A DNA stretch of 64,000 nucleotides from Panopea generosa (GCA_029582155.1 CM055897.1:13754482-13818481); one strand, 5' to 3'. Positions 46,444 to 59,468 are shown, numbered from the stretch's first letter. Numbers and translations are program-made. The notes: generated from the letters alone by a model not told the origin.

Positions 46444-47110
46444 GTAACACTGATCTCCCTCTTCAAAAAGTCTTTACATAGTTCATACATGAGGCTTGGA
46501 ACTCAATTGTTTGTTGATTGTTTTTCCACAGTCAATGCATCGGGTATATATCCTACAAGTCGAATTTCCTACAGCAGTTGTTTTCTTGTGCAGTTTAAAA
46601 ATTCTGGTCCACGCAAAAATCGGTTGCAATCTTCGCAGTTGATCCATTTCTCTTCTTTCTGTTCGTGTATTTTCTTTCAGTTGCGGCATGCATTGTTACA
46701 AGAATGCTTCTCTTTCTTGTCATAGCCCTTCTGACAGGTCGTACAAAAATAGTTTTTGTTAAGAAATGCTGGCATACTCGTAATGACGTGATATTGCTTA
46801 TCATGGTAGTACAGATAAATTTTCTTTTCAGCTTCTGGACCGGCGTAGATAATTCCGTTGAAATGATCGGCTGACACGACATATATCTGGTATCCGGCTA
46901 ACACATTTTGAAATTTCTTGATTTCGTCAATTCTGCAAGTTCCTTGGGGTACTCCGGCTTGTTTGTGTAACACTCGGCCAGTTGTTTCTGTAGTTTACAA
47001 CCCTTTCTTAAACTTTCCCACTTCTCGTGTTTGTCTAATCTCGCTTTCGCTGTCACTACAACTCTGGCACAACACAGATCATCTCAGTTTTGAATACGTA
47101 TAAAACATTG
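46444..47110 (-). pseudogene. PolB arm 1: zinc-rich linker, several shifts
   Basis: Overlapping frames give VTAKARLDKH, EIKKFQNVLAGYQIYVVSAD, EAEKKIYLYYHDKQY, FCTTCQKGYDKKEKHSC and RCIDCGKTINKQL. The CxxC pairs suggest zinc ribbons. The TGA at 47086-47084 (after IQN) is shared with arm 2 at 51264-51266. A one- to two-base loss near 46970 is private to arm 1. Confidence 0.82.
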
Positions 47111-47187
47111 CTTTTCTTTCAATGTCTTCTCTAAGTTGACATAATTACATCTCTTCCTGCTTCCTCCATTTGGCATATCCACGTGAG

Positions 47188-47853
47188 TCACTTCAAACAT
47201 GAGACTTTCGCCGATGATGAAATCTTCATTGGATTGTAACACCTCTCTACTTCCGCCATGAAACGTTCCAGTGTCAAAGTTGGCAACGGATCAAATGGTA
47301 TAATGATGGGATAATCCAGTGATGGGCTCTGTACCACTAATCTAATGAGGTCTTCTGATTTTGCTTCCTTGGTTAGATCTTTAAAAACGGCATTGAATAG
47401 TTGGATGAGTGTAGCCAATACGTCGTCTGTCACTTCTAGATCGTTGAAATTGACTTTGTAGGTAGATGCTGTTGTTTTAAACTTTTCCATTTGCTGTTCA
47501 TTTATTTTTTGAATGCTGTAAAAGTCTCGGGGGTCGTCGCCCTTCTTTATACGTTTAGCATGTGACTCAGTAGTCACAGCGGATCTCTTCCGTCCAGCAC
47601 CCGTTTGGTGTTTCTGGAGCTTGTGTCTGTTTAGATTGAAGTGACGACTAAACACCTGACCGCATTCATCACAATGTAAATTGTTGGTAGTCGTATGCTT
47701 CTTCTTATGTTCCTTGAGATTGTTTCTTCGGTTAAACACTTTAGAACATAAGTCGCATATTAATTCCTGACAGTGATTTTCTGCTCTTCTGTTATGTAGT
47801 AACTCGCTCAATTTAGGAAATGTTTTTCCACATTCTTCACAGGTGTAAGCCAT
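47188..47853 (-). pseudogene. PolB N-terminal C2H2 zinc-finger module
   Basis: It starts with the MAYTCEECGKTF start codon at 47853. Three C2H2 fingers follow: CEECGKTF...H, CDLCSKVFNRRNNLKEHKKKH and CDECGQVFSRHFNLNRHKLQKH, then a basic stretch and a region with TLTLERFMAEVERCYNP. A shift near 47245 separates it from the frame that leads into MPNGGSRKRC and the polymerase. It is absent from arm 2. The start is chosen because it is the first Met, just upstream of finger 1, and a promoter-like cluster lies above it. Confidence 0.85.
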
Positions 47854-47906
47854 GTCTATTCTGTTCGACGTCTGCTACTGTAATGATAAGAGACGTTGGT
47901 GCGTTA

Positions 47907-48003
47907 CCCTTATAGAATTATGGTTATACATACTCGCATTTGATTGGTCGAGAATGCGTTATTCTGATTGGTTCATTCAGACACAGTTCTGGTATCTGAT
48001 TGG
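47907..48003 (-). promoter_or_regulatory. Three CCAAT boxes and a TATA-like box upstream of the PolB gene
   Basis: On the minus strand CCAATCA occurs at 48003-47997, 47971-47965 and 47947-47941, and CTATAAGGG at 47915-47907. They lie 54-150 bp upstream of the start codon at 47853, in the order and strand expected for an RNA polymerase II promoter bound by NF-Y. Confidence 0.55.
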
Positions 48004-48974
48004 CCAGTGTGTGGAACATGATGTAGGTATTCACGGTACATACACATTATTAGGCAAATGAATAATCAAGTAATATTGTCAATACATACATATGTTCTAT
48101 TCAGAGTATTGAAGTTTACTATCAAACAACGCTTCCTTTTTTAACCTATATAGTTGTCTTATTACTTACTAGAGATGCATACATCGACTATTACGACCCA
48201 AACATGCAAATATGTACCCACAGTGTCACGAATATAATGCGACGGGAGTACTTATTTGAAGGAGCCAGCCAAAACATCTATATGTAATAGTAATGAGACC
48301 ATATAGGAATCGAACTTAGTCAATCAAGAGAACGGATAAAGTCAATTCAACAATTTGTTGAAGACAAGACCGTGATCGAACATATGAACTATTTGTTACC
48401 AAATGTGTTCAATTCGGTTGTTATATGATTGCAACGTTCCAACAACGTGTGGGCCGGAAATTTATTCAAGACTCCATGCGCTGTGAAAGCACCGCTTCTC
48501 TTTCCGGTTGGAAAGCATATGTATAGTGCCAAGAATGAATGGTCTACGAGTCATTACCCCACCGGTAGCTGTTGGAATTCACAGACGCCTTCCGCTCAAT
48601 ACTTGTGACATACCATTTCTTTAAATATGTTTATTACATCCATCAACTTTCATGTCAATGAACATAAATCATTTCTATCGACTTTATGAAGTATGATAAG
48701 AACATGTATGTATTACATAGGTTACGTACCTGTTACACGTACCTACAAAGTATTGTTTATATGTCCTCTGCAGTTCGGTATTAACACAAGTGATTGTATA
48801 GTATTATACATTTATACTAAAGACATATCATAATCAGTTTGTCATTGTTAATGTTCATCTTAATATGACTCTGACTGTTAATATGATTTAAAACCACATT
48901 TATTCAAATATATATAAATAAATGGTGAATAAAATATAAAATATAGAGACTCTATATTCATCAAATATTAAACT

Positions 48975-49093
<119 letters not shown>

Positions 49094-49449
49094 GATCCTG
49101 CTATATATAATCTAACGCATGAACCTAAATACTGTTATTCTATGTTTAGTCATGAACACAGCTGCTTGTTATATATGAAAACTGAGACATCTTATAAACG
49201 CGCATGCGCATTCGTGGCCCTAAATATTATGCACAATGACTCATCAAGCCTGTTCCAACATGAATTTGTAACATAAGCAGAGAGAACAACTTTCTGAAGA
49301 AAAAGAAATATAACTGTTTTCTGCAATGAACGACACAGTCAGTTTAAAATTAATATTTATGTTTATCTATTAGTTTTAAAGAAACTTTTTCTTATTTCTC
49401 TAATCAGTTAGTAGTTATGTTGTTTCATATTTGAATTGAAATATAACCC

Positions 49450-49790
49450 AATACTTATAATAACAATAGAAGTAGTATTGATATTAATAATAATAATAAT
49501 AGCTATAATGATAATAATAATATCAACGATATAAATTTTGTAGAAAAATAAATAGATATATATATATATATATATAATATATAATATTGATAACAATAGT
49601 AATTATAATCAACAATTAAATTAATAATATGAACAAGAGTCAAGTTAACAATATCAACAACAACAGTAACAGATAAACAAATAATAAAAAAAGATAATAA
49701 TGATGATGTCAGAATAATAATAATAATAATAATAATAAATATATTAATAATGATAATAGTAATTATTATTATAATAATTCATCATACAAA
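49450..49790. repeat. AAT-rich simple repeat with TA run
   Basis: Interrupted AAT/ATA trinucleotide units with a short TA run at about 49556-49576. Confidence 0.9.
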
Positions 49791-50170
49791 TAAATTACCA
49801 ATACAATATTTCGACATTTTTTTTTACAGAAAAAGTCAACACGAAACTCTTTGCTGTTTACCATGTTTAAAGGGATAAATATTACCTGTTAAAGGCTATG
49901 TTTTTTTTTCTTTAAATAACTATACTTCAATATATAGTTCTCCTTTATGTCAATAGTAAATGCGTACAGAGCCTTATAGTTTCAGCAAACTGTACAATAC
50001 TAGTCAAGAAATTTATGTATTACGGTCCCGACATGTTACAACTTGTCATGTCTAATGCTTGCGTATGCTATTGATCGCGTTCAACGAGGCATTACGCAGG
50101 TAAACAAACAGGGATACTACAACATGCATCACACTTACATTTAAATCTACAACTAAATAATAAATGATTT

Positions 50171-50178
<8 letters not shown>

Positions 50179-50211
<33 letters not shown>
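50179..50211. repeat. (CA)n microsatellite
   Basis: About 16 CA units. Confidence 0.95.
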
Positions 50212-50214
<3 letters not shown>

Positions 50215-51293
50215 TAAATCTGATTATTTTAAGCGTTCAATGCTTCGATGATTTTTTGCGGTCGGCGATTTCTGCGGTCAGCGATCGCCGATACATAATT
50301 GTTGTAAATGGATTTTATATATTTGTGTTAAATTTAAATAGAAACCTAATGGTCGGCGTAAACCAGTTTCTTTAATTTGAATCAGTAATAATTGATATCA
50401 TAATTGTTTTACTCGTAATGTTCTTATTTGTAGCGTGGTCCCAATTTCATTTCGTTGCCATCACAATTGATGTAAAATAAATATGTTTAAACTAATTTCA
50501 TAACGGTATCGAGCAACTACAACTGTAACAGAACGGTGTAAAATTAATCAATAATTACAAACCTATGTATCACCGATGGTCTTTGTACACCGCTCACGAG
50601 CCGTCAAATCCTAATGAAATCGCTAATGAAATATCACAGGCTATAATCCCCCTTATGTATATCGATCTCACGGTCCATCGCACATTGTTTCCAATTGTGG
50701 TGCAATACTGGAAAATGTCATAACATGCCACATCTTGAAACATGAACAGCTAAAACAGAGTAGTTTTAAAACATACTGTTTGACAGAAAAATATAAAGAT
50801 TAATAACTTAGTGTAATTATTTATGTGTTTGTCTATTTATTCATGTATTTATTACGTACTCATGTACGAAAATGGGATTTATAATTATTAGTAAATTCTG
50901 AACAGTTTAGCAGTAATACATACATACTATAAACATTTACTTTTTTCTCATCAGTATCCAATAGCGAGCTGTTCTTCAGATATTATTTTTGACAATGAAA
51001 CACGTCTTTATATAGTCTCATTATAACGACAAGTTTTAACCTGTCCGGTGATGCGCGCGCATTCCAACACGTCCTAGCTTGTATTCGTTTCACAGAGCAG
51101 ACGTCAAAATTGCTCAAGTGAGTATAGCTAATATCAACATGGGGTTTGATTTATTTTTTTAATAAACGTTTTGTTGTTGCGTGGCCAGTTAGATTGATCC
51201 AGGATATAACGGCGTTTCATCGACTGAGGTAATATTGAGCAATGTTTTATACGTATTCAGAACTGAGATAATCTGTGTTGTGCCAGAGTTGTA

Positions 51294-51818
51294 GTGACAG
51301 CGAAAGCGAGATTAGACAAACACAAGAAGTGGGAAATTTTAAGAAAGGGTTGTAAACTGAAACAACTGGCCGAAGAGTTACACAAACAAGCCGGAGTACC
51401 CCAAGGAACTTGCGGAATTGATGAAATCAAGAAATTTCAAAATGTGTTAGCCGGATACCAGATATATGTCGTGTCAGCCGATCATTTCAACGGAATTATC
51501 TACGCCGGTCCAGAAGCTGAAAAGAAAATTTATCTGTACTACCATGATAAGCACTATGACGTCATTACGAGTATGCCAGCATTTCTTAACAAAAACTATT
51601 TTTGTACGACCTGTCAGAAGGGCTATAACAAGAAAGAGAAGCATTCTTGTAACAATGCATGCCACAACTGTAAGAAAATACACGAACAGACAGAAGAAAA
51701 ATGGATCAACTGCGAAGATTGCAACCGATTTTTGCGTGGACCAGAATGTTTTAAACTGCACAAGAAAACAACTGCTGTAGGAAATTCGACTTGTAGGTTA
51801 TATATATTGATGCATTGA
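51294..51818 (+). pseudogene. PolB arm 2: zinc-rich linker
   Basis: Longest continuous version of this region in the window: TAKARLDKHKKWEILRKG, GIDEIKKFQNVLAGYQIYV, FNGIIYAGPEAEKKIYLYYH, FCTTCQKGYNKKEKHSC and NCEDCNRFLRGPECF. Several CxxC pairs indicate zinc binding. It ends in a shift where arm 1 still reads RCIDCGKTINKQL. Confidence 0.85.
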
Positions 51819-51859
51819 CTGTGGAAAAACAATCAACAAACAATTGAGTTCCAAGCCTC

Positions 51860-52465
51860 ATGTATGAACTATGTAAAGACTTTTTTGAAGAGGGAGATCA
51901 GTGTTACATGCTCCCTGAAAACAATGATATTGAAGAAGATATGACATTCGATCAAGAAGAACAAAACGTTGATACATATATATTTTTCGATCTAGAATGC
52001 AGACAGGATGATATGGTGCAATGTGAAAATGGGTTTGAAAGGGGTGAAAATGGGAAGTGTATACATTGTAAAAAATCAAGATGTGGTGAATATGAACATA
52101 GCCGAAATTTATGTGTGGTTCACAAAGTATGTTCAATGTGTATGAAGAAGATTGTAAGTGAGGTGAGTGAATGTGAGGAGTGTGGAAAGAGTGAAATGAT
52201 ATTATCAGGGCCTAAAACGATCGATTCATTTTGTCAATGGCTGTTTTCTGAAGACAACAATGGAGCCACTGTCATAGCCCACAATTTCCAAGGTTACGAA
52301 TCCTATCCCATTTTACAATACTTGTACAAAAAAGCTATCGTTCCGACTGTGATATCCAATGGTGCCAAAATCATGTCTCTGATAGTACCCAGTTGTAAAA
52401 TCAAAATGATTGATTCTATCAACTTCTTACCAAAGGCTCTTTCAAAATTAGCAGCAATGTTTTGA
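51860..52465 (+). pseudogene. PolB arm 2: exonuclease part
   Basis: LCKDFFEEGDQCYMLPE is in frame here but out of frame in arm 1. IFFDLECRQDD, AHNFQGYESYPI and IKMIDSINFLPKALSKL follow. It ends at the TGA shared with arm 1. 201 codons. Confidence 0.9.
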
Positions 52466-52573
52466 TTTTCTGAATTATCTAAGGGTTATTTTCCCCATCT
52501 CTTTAACAGACAAGAAAATCAAACCGTTGACTTAGAGCATTTATCAGATATCAAAAATTACAATCCCGACGGA

Positions 52574-53494
52574 ATGAAATCTGAAGCGAGAACAGTTTTT
52601 ATGAAATGGTACGATGCCAACAAACACACGCCGTTTGACTTTCAGAAAGAAATCTTGAAATATTGTCGGTCAGATGTCGATATACTAAGACGTTGTGGTT
52701 TAAAATTTAGGGACGATTTCATAACTATTACCAATATTGACCCCTTTGAGAAAAACATCACAATCGCTTCAGCTTGCCAAAGAGTGCCTAGAACAAATTT
52801 TCTGCAAGAAAACACCATTGGTATTATCCCGTCACATGGTTACAATCCAGAACAAACACAATCAGTGAAAGCTATACAGTTGATCAAATATATGTCACAT
52901 ACACTGGGTATACGTATACAACACGCGCGCAATGGGGGAGAAAAGGTCATCGGTCCGTATCTGGTGGATGGGTATTATGAAACTAAAACAGAACATGTGG
53001 TACTGGAATTTCATTGTGATTTTTGGCACGGAAATCCTTCTAGATACTCGAAAGCTACAATTAATCCTGTCAACAAATTTACCATGGGCGAACTTTATGA
53101 AAAGACGTTAGAAAAGAAAAAGTACATACAATATCAAGGGTACACATACATGTCAATCTAGGAATCAGTGTTTGATCAACAACTGAACGAATATTCAGAG
53201 ATAAGATCCTTTATTGAACAGTTAGATATTGTAACACCTTTAAAACATAGGGAAGCATTCTTTGGGGGGCGAACTATGGCTTTCACACTTTTTAAAGAAG
53301 CAACCGACAAAGAAACCATCCAATATTATGACGTGACATCACTCTATCCTTTCATCAACAAGACGGGGAAAATCCCTACAGGTCATTCTGACATTATTAC
53401 AGAAATTTTTCAAGATATTGACTGTTACGAAGGACTGACCAAATGTAAAGTACTACCACCACGAGAACTATTCATTACGTGTTCCTACCTATGA
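52574..53494 (+). pseudogene. PolB arm 2: exonuclease III to motif A
   Basis: Two frames, 52574-53161 and 53168-53494, are split by a TAG. They carry YCRSDVDILRR, VEFHCDFWHGNPSRY-like sequence (His before Cys in this copy), LEKKKYIQYQGYTYM, REAFFGGRT and DVTSLYPFINKTG. Similarity to arm 1 stops at about 53478-53490, where foreign sequence begins. Confidence 0.88.
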
Positions 53495-54170
53495 GGGTTT
53501 AAGTAAACTGTCACGTGACCACTTTCGTGAAACTCGGTACTACTTTTTTTCGGCAGGACTACTTTCACGGTACTCTCCCCCCCCCCTCCACTACCACCCG
53601 CTGCGGCTTTCCCGTCGGTAGGCACGCGTCTGCTGTTAAGGATTATCGTATACTGATATGGATTCGGTAACGTGTGTTTTATGGGTATCAGTTTTGTATT
53701 ACATAATTACACACACTTATATGATCCGGTGTGAAGGCCGTGTTATGTACAATGTAAGATACCATAATAAGGGATTTATATATTTTTGATTGACAAAAAA
53801 GTCGTTTGTGCACATCAGTTGAAGACGATAAATACCCATATTCCGTTATGATAATGATTGAACTTAACGTTTGCACTTGTTGAGGGTTTCGTATGTAATT
53901 AGTTCATAATAATATGCACAATATGTTATGTAATGCCGGTAAATACCGGTATCGCGACAATAAAATAATTTAAAGCAGTTGATTTTTTTTCCGATTCGAA
54001 ACTGCAGTCTGATCAGTAAAGGAATTACCGACAAGCATCTGTAATATTTAATAAATATATATGGCTCAGGTCTGTAATTACATGTAACTACATGTACATC
54101 GTCTCGGATGCCGATGTGTTCATCAGTTTGTCCTGTTTTTTAATACCGTTACTACAATGTCATAGTTAGT
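53491..54170. other. No gene seen
   Basis: A C-rich run lies at about 53576-53590, followed by a short GC-richer patch, then AT-rich DNA. No element was recognised. Confidence 0.5.
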
Positions 54171-54357
54171 TTATATTAATTTATTTTAGCTCGATTGCGA
54201 TGAAAGCTCAGAGCTTATATGAACCGCTCTCGAGTCCGTTTCCTGGGAAGAACCAGTACTGAGTGTTGTTTTATGAGAGGCATCGGGTCGACCGGGGAAT
54301 CGAACCCGCAACCTCTGGCGTGAACGGCCAACACTCTATCCATTAGACTACCGACCC
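54171..54357 (-). mobile_element. SINE family C, full-length, tRNA-like head
   Basis: Minus strand: the head starts GGGTCGGTAGTCTAATGGAT and includes B box 'gcgggttcgattccccgg'. A cloverleaf-like 7-bp acceptor stem can be drawn, but the base before the would-be anticodon TTC is G, not T. It is followed by the core 'agtactggttcttcccagga' and the tail 'caatcgagctaaaataaatt'. The same head type and tail occur at 63341-63530. A retroposed SINE rather than a tRNA gene. Confidence 0.8.
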
Positions 54358-55972
54358 TCTTGGAAAGCCATAGTTGATCTATATTTAGATCCAATGTGTA
54401 GTCTGATGACCTTATAGCATACCGTACATAACAGTACTTACACGCGTCGATCTATCTATTTGAAAACTAGTTTGCATTATAAAAAAAGTTAAAGCTTCAA
54501 TTAGAGATACTTATACATGACCAATATGATAGACACAACATTGCCGTGTGTGTTCTCGTGTGTTCCTATAAACTAAAATGTTTGTTCTTTTGACATTTCG
54601 ATATTGAAATGTTAGAGCCCATTGTCCTATTTGGTTTAGGCAGAGACATATAAACAATTAATTAAGTCACTGGTTTAGGCAAGTAATTATAAGTCTGGAG
54701 GACCCATCTTCCGCTTTAATATTAGCTATTTATAACCCCTCCCCCATCCTATAAATTACGTAATTAAATTATAGCGTCATCGTCGGCAATTGTTTTGAAA
54801 CAAAAATCTAAACAGATACTTATTTAAAAAACAAATCATTGTATGCATATGTAACATATATTTTTTTTACATATATTTTGCTATATTTCTTAGTATACAA
54901 GATTGATTACGAGTATTTTTGTATACTGATTCTTAAAAAATATTTATAAATGATGAAATCAACCCTTCCCCATTCATTACTCGTCGGTAGCAAAATGATA
55001 TGAAAAAAAAATCGTTTTGGAAGTTTTCAAATAAAATTGGTTTTATATTCAATGCGCAATGCATGGATCCGTACAGTTATATTATGATCTGTGCGCTGGA
55101 ACTTGGAAGTTGACTTCTGACATTATTTTTTCCCGTTATTATTATGTTATACTTGTTTAACACAGATGCAAAAACATGCTTTAAAATTTTAATCTGTTTT
55201 TTCTTCTCAAATGGGGTTCGGATGTGGCTTCATAAATCTTTCTGATGCGATATCATTATGTAATACGCGTATCGCATGGGTACAAAAAATTAATAAGTGC
55301 CCTTGAAGTACTTTTGGAAAATTTCAATCTCAAATGGAGTCCAATTAAACTGACAAAAAAAATCTGAAATTATTATTTATGTTTATATCATATGTAATGA
55401 CAAAGATTTACAACTTGGTTGAAAAACACACAATGTGCTATACCGCTACTTGTATGGCACTCAATAATATGGGTTCCCTGTGGTGTTAAGTCATATTATC
55501 GCCACATGTGTCAGTCAAATTGCAAGTCAGCTGGTGCCTTATCGGTACACCGATCACGAAAGAACCCTGCTGATATGTATATTTGATTGTAACACGTGCC
55601 AGGATGAATGAACCCGCGGCATGTGATTAAATAGGAAAGAAATAATGAAAACTGTCAAACATTTAAGCGAATCATTTTAACATATTGTAAATACTTTCAA
55701 TTAATTAAATATTTAGTTATCAAAATCCGTGATACTAATATCATTTAAATGAAACGAAAACTCAGCGTAAAATAATTAAGCTCCCGGTAGTATGACTATC
55801 TGTATGTCTGCATTTCTATTCCTTTTCTGTACATACATAAAATATACGGACTAAATGCATGTGCAGTTTTCGTGTGGATTAGGAAATTATTGAATGTATT
55901 CGAAAGCTAAACAGGACCGGTATGAACTTTACCAAAACAGACATATACACATGAGCGTAGGTTCAATTATTA
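54358..55972. other. No gene seen
   Basis: 1.6 kb of AT-rich DNA with only short open frames and no recognised repeat. Confidence 0.5.
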
Positions 55973-56270
55973 TGGGCCCGATGAACTCAGTCGGTTATGC
56001 GTCTGACTATCAATCCAGGGGTCCTGAGTTCGAATCCCCCGCCCGACAACAGTCTCCGTGATGATTGATATACGACAATGTGTCTCATTATCATTCGTCT
56101 CTCACCACTGATTCAAGTGGGAAAGTTATCAGTTACTTGCGGAGATAAGGTGTGCTCAAGTACTGGTTAATCCCAGAAAACAGTGGTTAGGTTAACTGAT
56201 CGTCTGTTAGCCCTCGATGGCATAAAAATGACGCTAAATATTCAATCAATCAATCAATTATTATGGGGGC
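55973..56270 (+). mobile_element. SINE family B, full-length
   Basis: The tRNA-like head has 'gatgaactcagtcggttatg' (A-box region) and B box 'tgagttcgaatccccc'. Then come 'caacagtctccgtgatgatt', 'cactgattcaagtggg', the core 'gtactggttaatcccag' (about 56160-56177), and a tail ending 'attcaatcaatcaatca' (about 56250). It is the longest of three copies in the window. Confidence 0.85.
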
Positions 56271-56624
56271 AACCTAAGGAGAGAGTTTATATGGAAACGA
56301 ACTGCACAATTGCATTGCATGTATTGAATGAAACAACACGTTTGCTGTCGTCTCTTTGATGACTGTGACGTCATCGTGCGTCAGCTAAGATCAAAGGGAT
56401 ATTGTAAGGGTGAAACGTACATGATTTCAAGTCCTTGAAAGTGACATGTTTATGTCGTTTCTTTTTGAAAATTGAAGCATGTTTTTGGATTGCGAAGTTA
56501 GTAATACGGAGGAAATATATCAAATTAATGGATAAGATATATAAACGATATGGAAATGTTATATTAATTATTTAGATCAAGTTACGTTAATGATGCACAA
56601 ATCTGTAATCTGCCGACAACTATT

Positions 56625-56790
56625 TATGTGGAGCACGTGGTCTAGTAGTAGAGCACCGAAACCATGATCGGAGGGTCGTCCGCCAGTCCTTGAGCAAGAC
56701 ACCTTTTCCGCATATGCTTTGTACTGGTTCTACCCAGGAAGACTTCGAGCGTGATTTGTCTAAGGGCTTTTCCAAAATTAAATGTAGGGG
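56625..56790 (+). mobile_element. SINE family D, copy 2, B box lost
   Basis: It has the A-box segment 'ggtctagtagtagagcaccg', then a deletion where the B box should be, 'gtccttgagcaagacacc', the core 'gtactggttctacccaggaa' (about 56721-56740) and 'cgagcgtgatttgtcta'. A G-run (about 56792-56816) follows. Confidence 0.75.
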
Positions 56791-56816
56791 AGGGAAGGGG
56801 GGGGGGGGGGGGGGGG

Positions 56817-59315
56817 TCGAACGGCAGTTTATTTAAAATTTTATGCCTGGTTGGTGTTTTCATAAAAAAAATGGTGCCTTGTGGGTAAAAGTTTATTAAA
56901 ATTTTATGTCTTGCCTTCCGTCTCTGAACCGAATTTTTTCTTCAAGACCGTTTTTCGTCTCGAAATGTTATACATTTTCCGCCCAGATATTACCTACCGT
57001 CGTGTACAAAAACATAAAATTGTCCTTCCCCATGTACCGCAGCGCCTAGATTTCAAAAGTCAATATCCCGCAGCGTCAAGATTTCGGCGAGCGTCTTATT
57101 TTTATCGCAGCAGAAACAGCAGGTCTTTTAAATTTACCTTGATTTGACCTACATGTTTGCCACTGACACGCGTGTTGTAACAATTTAAGTACACAACCTC
57201 CAGACATCAGGATCAAGTGTAACGTTTTACGCGCCTGCACAGTTGGACACTCGATACACTGGTGTTGTCTATGTTAGGAATTGTCTTCAATTAACTTTTA
57301 CATCTCAAACTGATTGATCTTTTTTGTTAAGACCGCCATAATATAATTACATCACCCGACTACAATGATTTAATTTGTTTGTTTGAAACAAAGTATAATT
57401 ATCTACCTTTGGACTTCCCGAAAGGTGACAAGAAACATATTCTTGGTTGTGAATAAATTATTAACACGGAAATGTACGAGCTAATCAGATGTCGGAATAC
57501 ACTCGCAGCAGGCCGTACTCCCGCCTACTTTATTATATTTATGCCGAGATGCCGTGTCACAACGTTATCTCCTCAAGTAAATTTCACGAATTATATATCA
57601 ATATTTGACGTATCGGGTACTTTTACAAAATACTCCACTACGGATATGAATATACAAACGTGTATACTATTAAATTATGCAAAAACGCCGATTCAACTAT
57701 ACGGCGGCATTGCTATAATTGTATGCGTATCCGCGCTGTTTGTCAGATGGTGTAAAACGCTAATCTATTCGGCACAAAAAGAAACACCAAGTAATGCAAA
57801 GTCTATTGTGACAAAAAATCTAAATTGGGACATTGCGTCAGCAGTGAAAATAACATCCACATTCTCAGATTTGTCATCCTTGCCCTACGCCTCATTCTTA
57901 CCCCAGCGTCTGAAAAAATCATGGGGAAAGGCAGATATTTCTTAACGGTCGTAAAAAAACATAAATTGGACTGTGAAATTGTCTTTGGGCATCCATAACC
58001 GGACTGTTTATCATCGGGTGTGCGAAATGGGGTCAAATTAGATTAAACCTTTATCTATAGTAGGGAGTAAATAACATGCGTCATAATAATGTTTGTTTCT
58101 CTCACGATCAGGGAACTCGACAGTTTGTCACAGATTCATGTCGATCTGATGCGGGAAAACACGTCATATTTTGATGTCTATAGTCCATTATTTACTGGAC
58201 ACAGCTATAAATTTAAAACTTTTTTACATGATTGATTTTCACCTAATATTAATTGGCATTTTCAAAGCTCCAATCGAACCTGCGTGCATTAGTAGAGGTT
58301 TAAAACACACGAATTAACAAATCCTCGCTGAGTATGTATGTAAAACGAAAGTAGAAGTGAAATTGTCAATAAAAACATTAATCAGTTCAGAATACCATTG
58401 ACAACTGTTGTATAAGTAATTTTGTTTAAAAAGAGTTATAATTAATTGACATTTTACTTATATTAACTGAGAAATACCGTTTGAAAAAAAAGCGCCATGT
58501 GTCACAGGTTTGTGTCGATGATGATCTAAATGTCACGGATTCTTCCTTACAGGGTCACAGCTTCTAGTCGACACTAATGGCAGGACTAGACATATCTTCT
58601 GTCGAAGATGTGATCTGGATGTACGCCTATCATTGATAACATGTCCTATTTTTCAGTAAATAAAATCGATCAGATTTTTCAAAATAGATCATTCCATTTT
58701 ACATAGAATGTCATGACCGTCAGTAGATGTTGACCTCTTTCCTAAGCCGATGAAATCGTTCCAGATCAACAACTAAGCCGGTTAGATGTACATGGATTTT
58801 TCTACTAGCCAAATAATTTCTAACTTATACATGTGCTTTTGGACAAAAAATGAAATGAGGCATGTTCCAAAACCGTAGCAAGAACAGTATATATATTCGT
58901 GTAAACAGTGTAAGGTCACCACCACCAGTAGTGGGAATTACAGTAGGCATGTGACGTGTGCACACAACGGCAGAACATATTCCGGTCACTCGTGCAACCG
59001 CATGTATAGCGCACTGTTTGATTTAAAATAAATACAGTCGTTCACAACATCTACATATGTGAAAAGTCAATTACTTTATCGTAACTTTGACCGACAACAC
59101 CCACCCAACGCACAACAATATAAACACAAATCTTGTAATTGTGTGTTTGATGTTCATTTGAAATATTATATATATCCTTTGTATACCTAATACCGCGATA
59201 TACCTATTACCGCGAATGCCCGTATAATAACAATATCTATGACATGCGCAAAGCTCCAACATCCGTTAGCGGCGGCATTTGTTTACATTTCGTACCGGCA
59301 ACTGTTTATTACTCA
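56817..59315. other. No gene confidently seen
   Basis: 2.5 kb with open frames 56881-57147 and 57472-57945. The second is 157 codons with one hydrophobic stretch (GGIAIIVCVSALFV) but no known domain, start context or splice signals. It is recorded here rather than called. Confidence 0.4.
57472..57945 (+). CDS. Open frame of unknown status, 157 codons
   Basis: It starts MYELIRCRNTLAAG and contains one possible membrane segment near residues 79-92. It is not recognised as any family. No neighbouring gene or repeat explains its length. It may be chance. Confidence 0.15.
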   Translation: MYELIRCRNTLAAGRTPAYFIIFMPRCRVTTLSPQVNFTNYISIFDVSGTFTKYSTTDMNIQTCILLNYAKTPIQLYGGIAIIVCVSALFVRWCKTLIYSAQKETPSNAKSIVTKNLNWDIASAVKITSTFSDLSSLPYASFLPQRLKKSWGKADIS

Positions 59316-59468
59316 GTACGCTTAAGTATAAATTGAAACTACGTCATTCTTTGTTTAAATGGAACCTACCATATTACGGGTGTTTGTAGTATGATAGCGG
59401 ATTTATCTGTTACTTAAACTATAAAGTAAACTAGATATCAATATTAAGTGTGTTGTACTACTGTCTAT

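Larger units (their letters stand above)
44046..47853 (-). pseudogene. Protein-primed type DNA polymerase B with C2H2 N-terminus (Polinton/adintovirus-like), arm 1
   Basis: The long reading frame is broken by stops, shifts and an internal deletion. From 5' to 3' it has three C2H2 fingers, a zinc-ribbon-rich region, a 3'-5' exonuclease (FFDLE, HNFQGYDSY, YCRSDVDIL), polymerase motif A (DVTSLYPF, 45261-45238), motif B (KLMLNSFWGKFGQR, about 44740) and motif C (YADTDS, 44469-44452). This order matches the DNA_pol_B_2 family used by selfish linear DNAs to copy protein-capped ends. No capsid, protease or integrase gene was seen nearby, so the mobile context is unproven. Confidence 0.9.
51237..53490 (+). 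pseudogene. DNA polymerase B pseudogene, arm 2 (truncated inverted copy)
   Basis: This is the reverse-orientation relative of arm 1, beginning at 'caatgttttatacgtattca' and ending near 53490 shortly after motif A. It has the zinc-rich linker (51294-51818), the exonuclease (51860-52465), the exonuclease III region (52574-53161) and FFGGRT plus DVTSLYPF (53168-53494; motif A 53330-53353). It lacks the C2H2 module and motifs B and C, so it could not make a working enzyme. It keeps about 247 bp that arm 1 has lost, and carries its own shift near 51800 and a stop at 53159-53161. Confidence 0.9.

Noticed and set aside
54290-54357. A functional tRNA gene (minus strand)
   Set aside because: The acceptor stem and B box look good, but the base before the would-be anticodon is not T. 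The head is followed by a SINE body and tail that match another locus.
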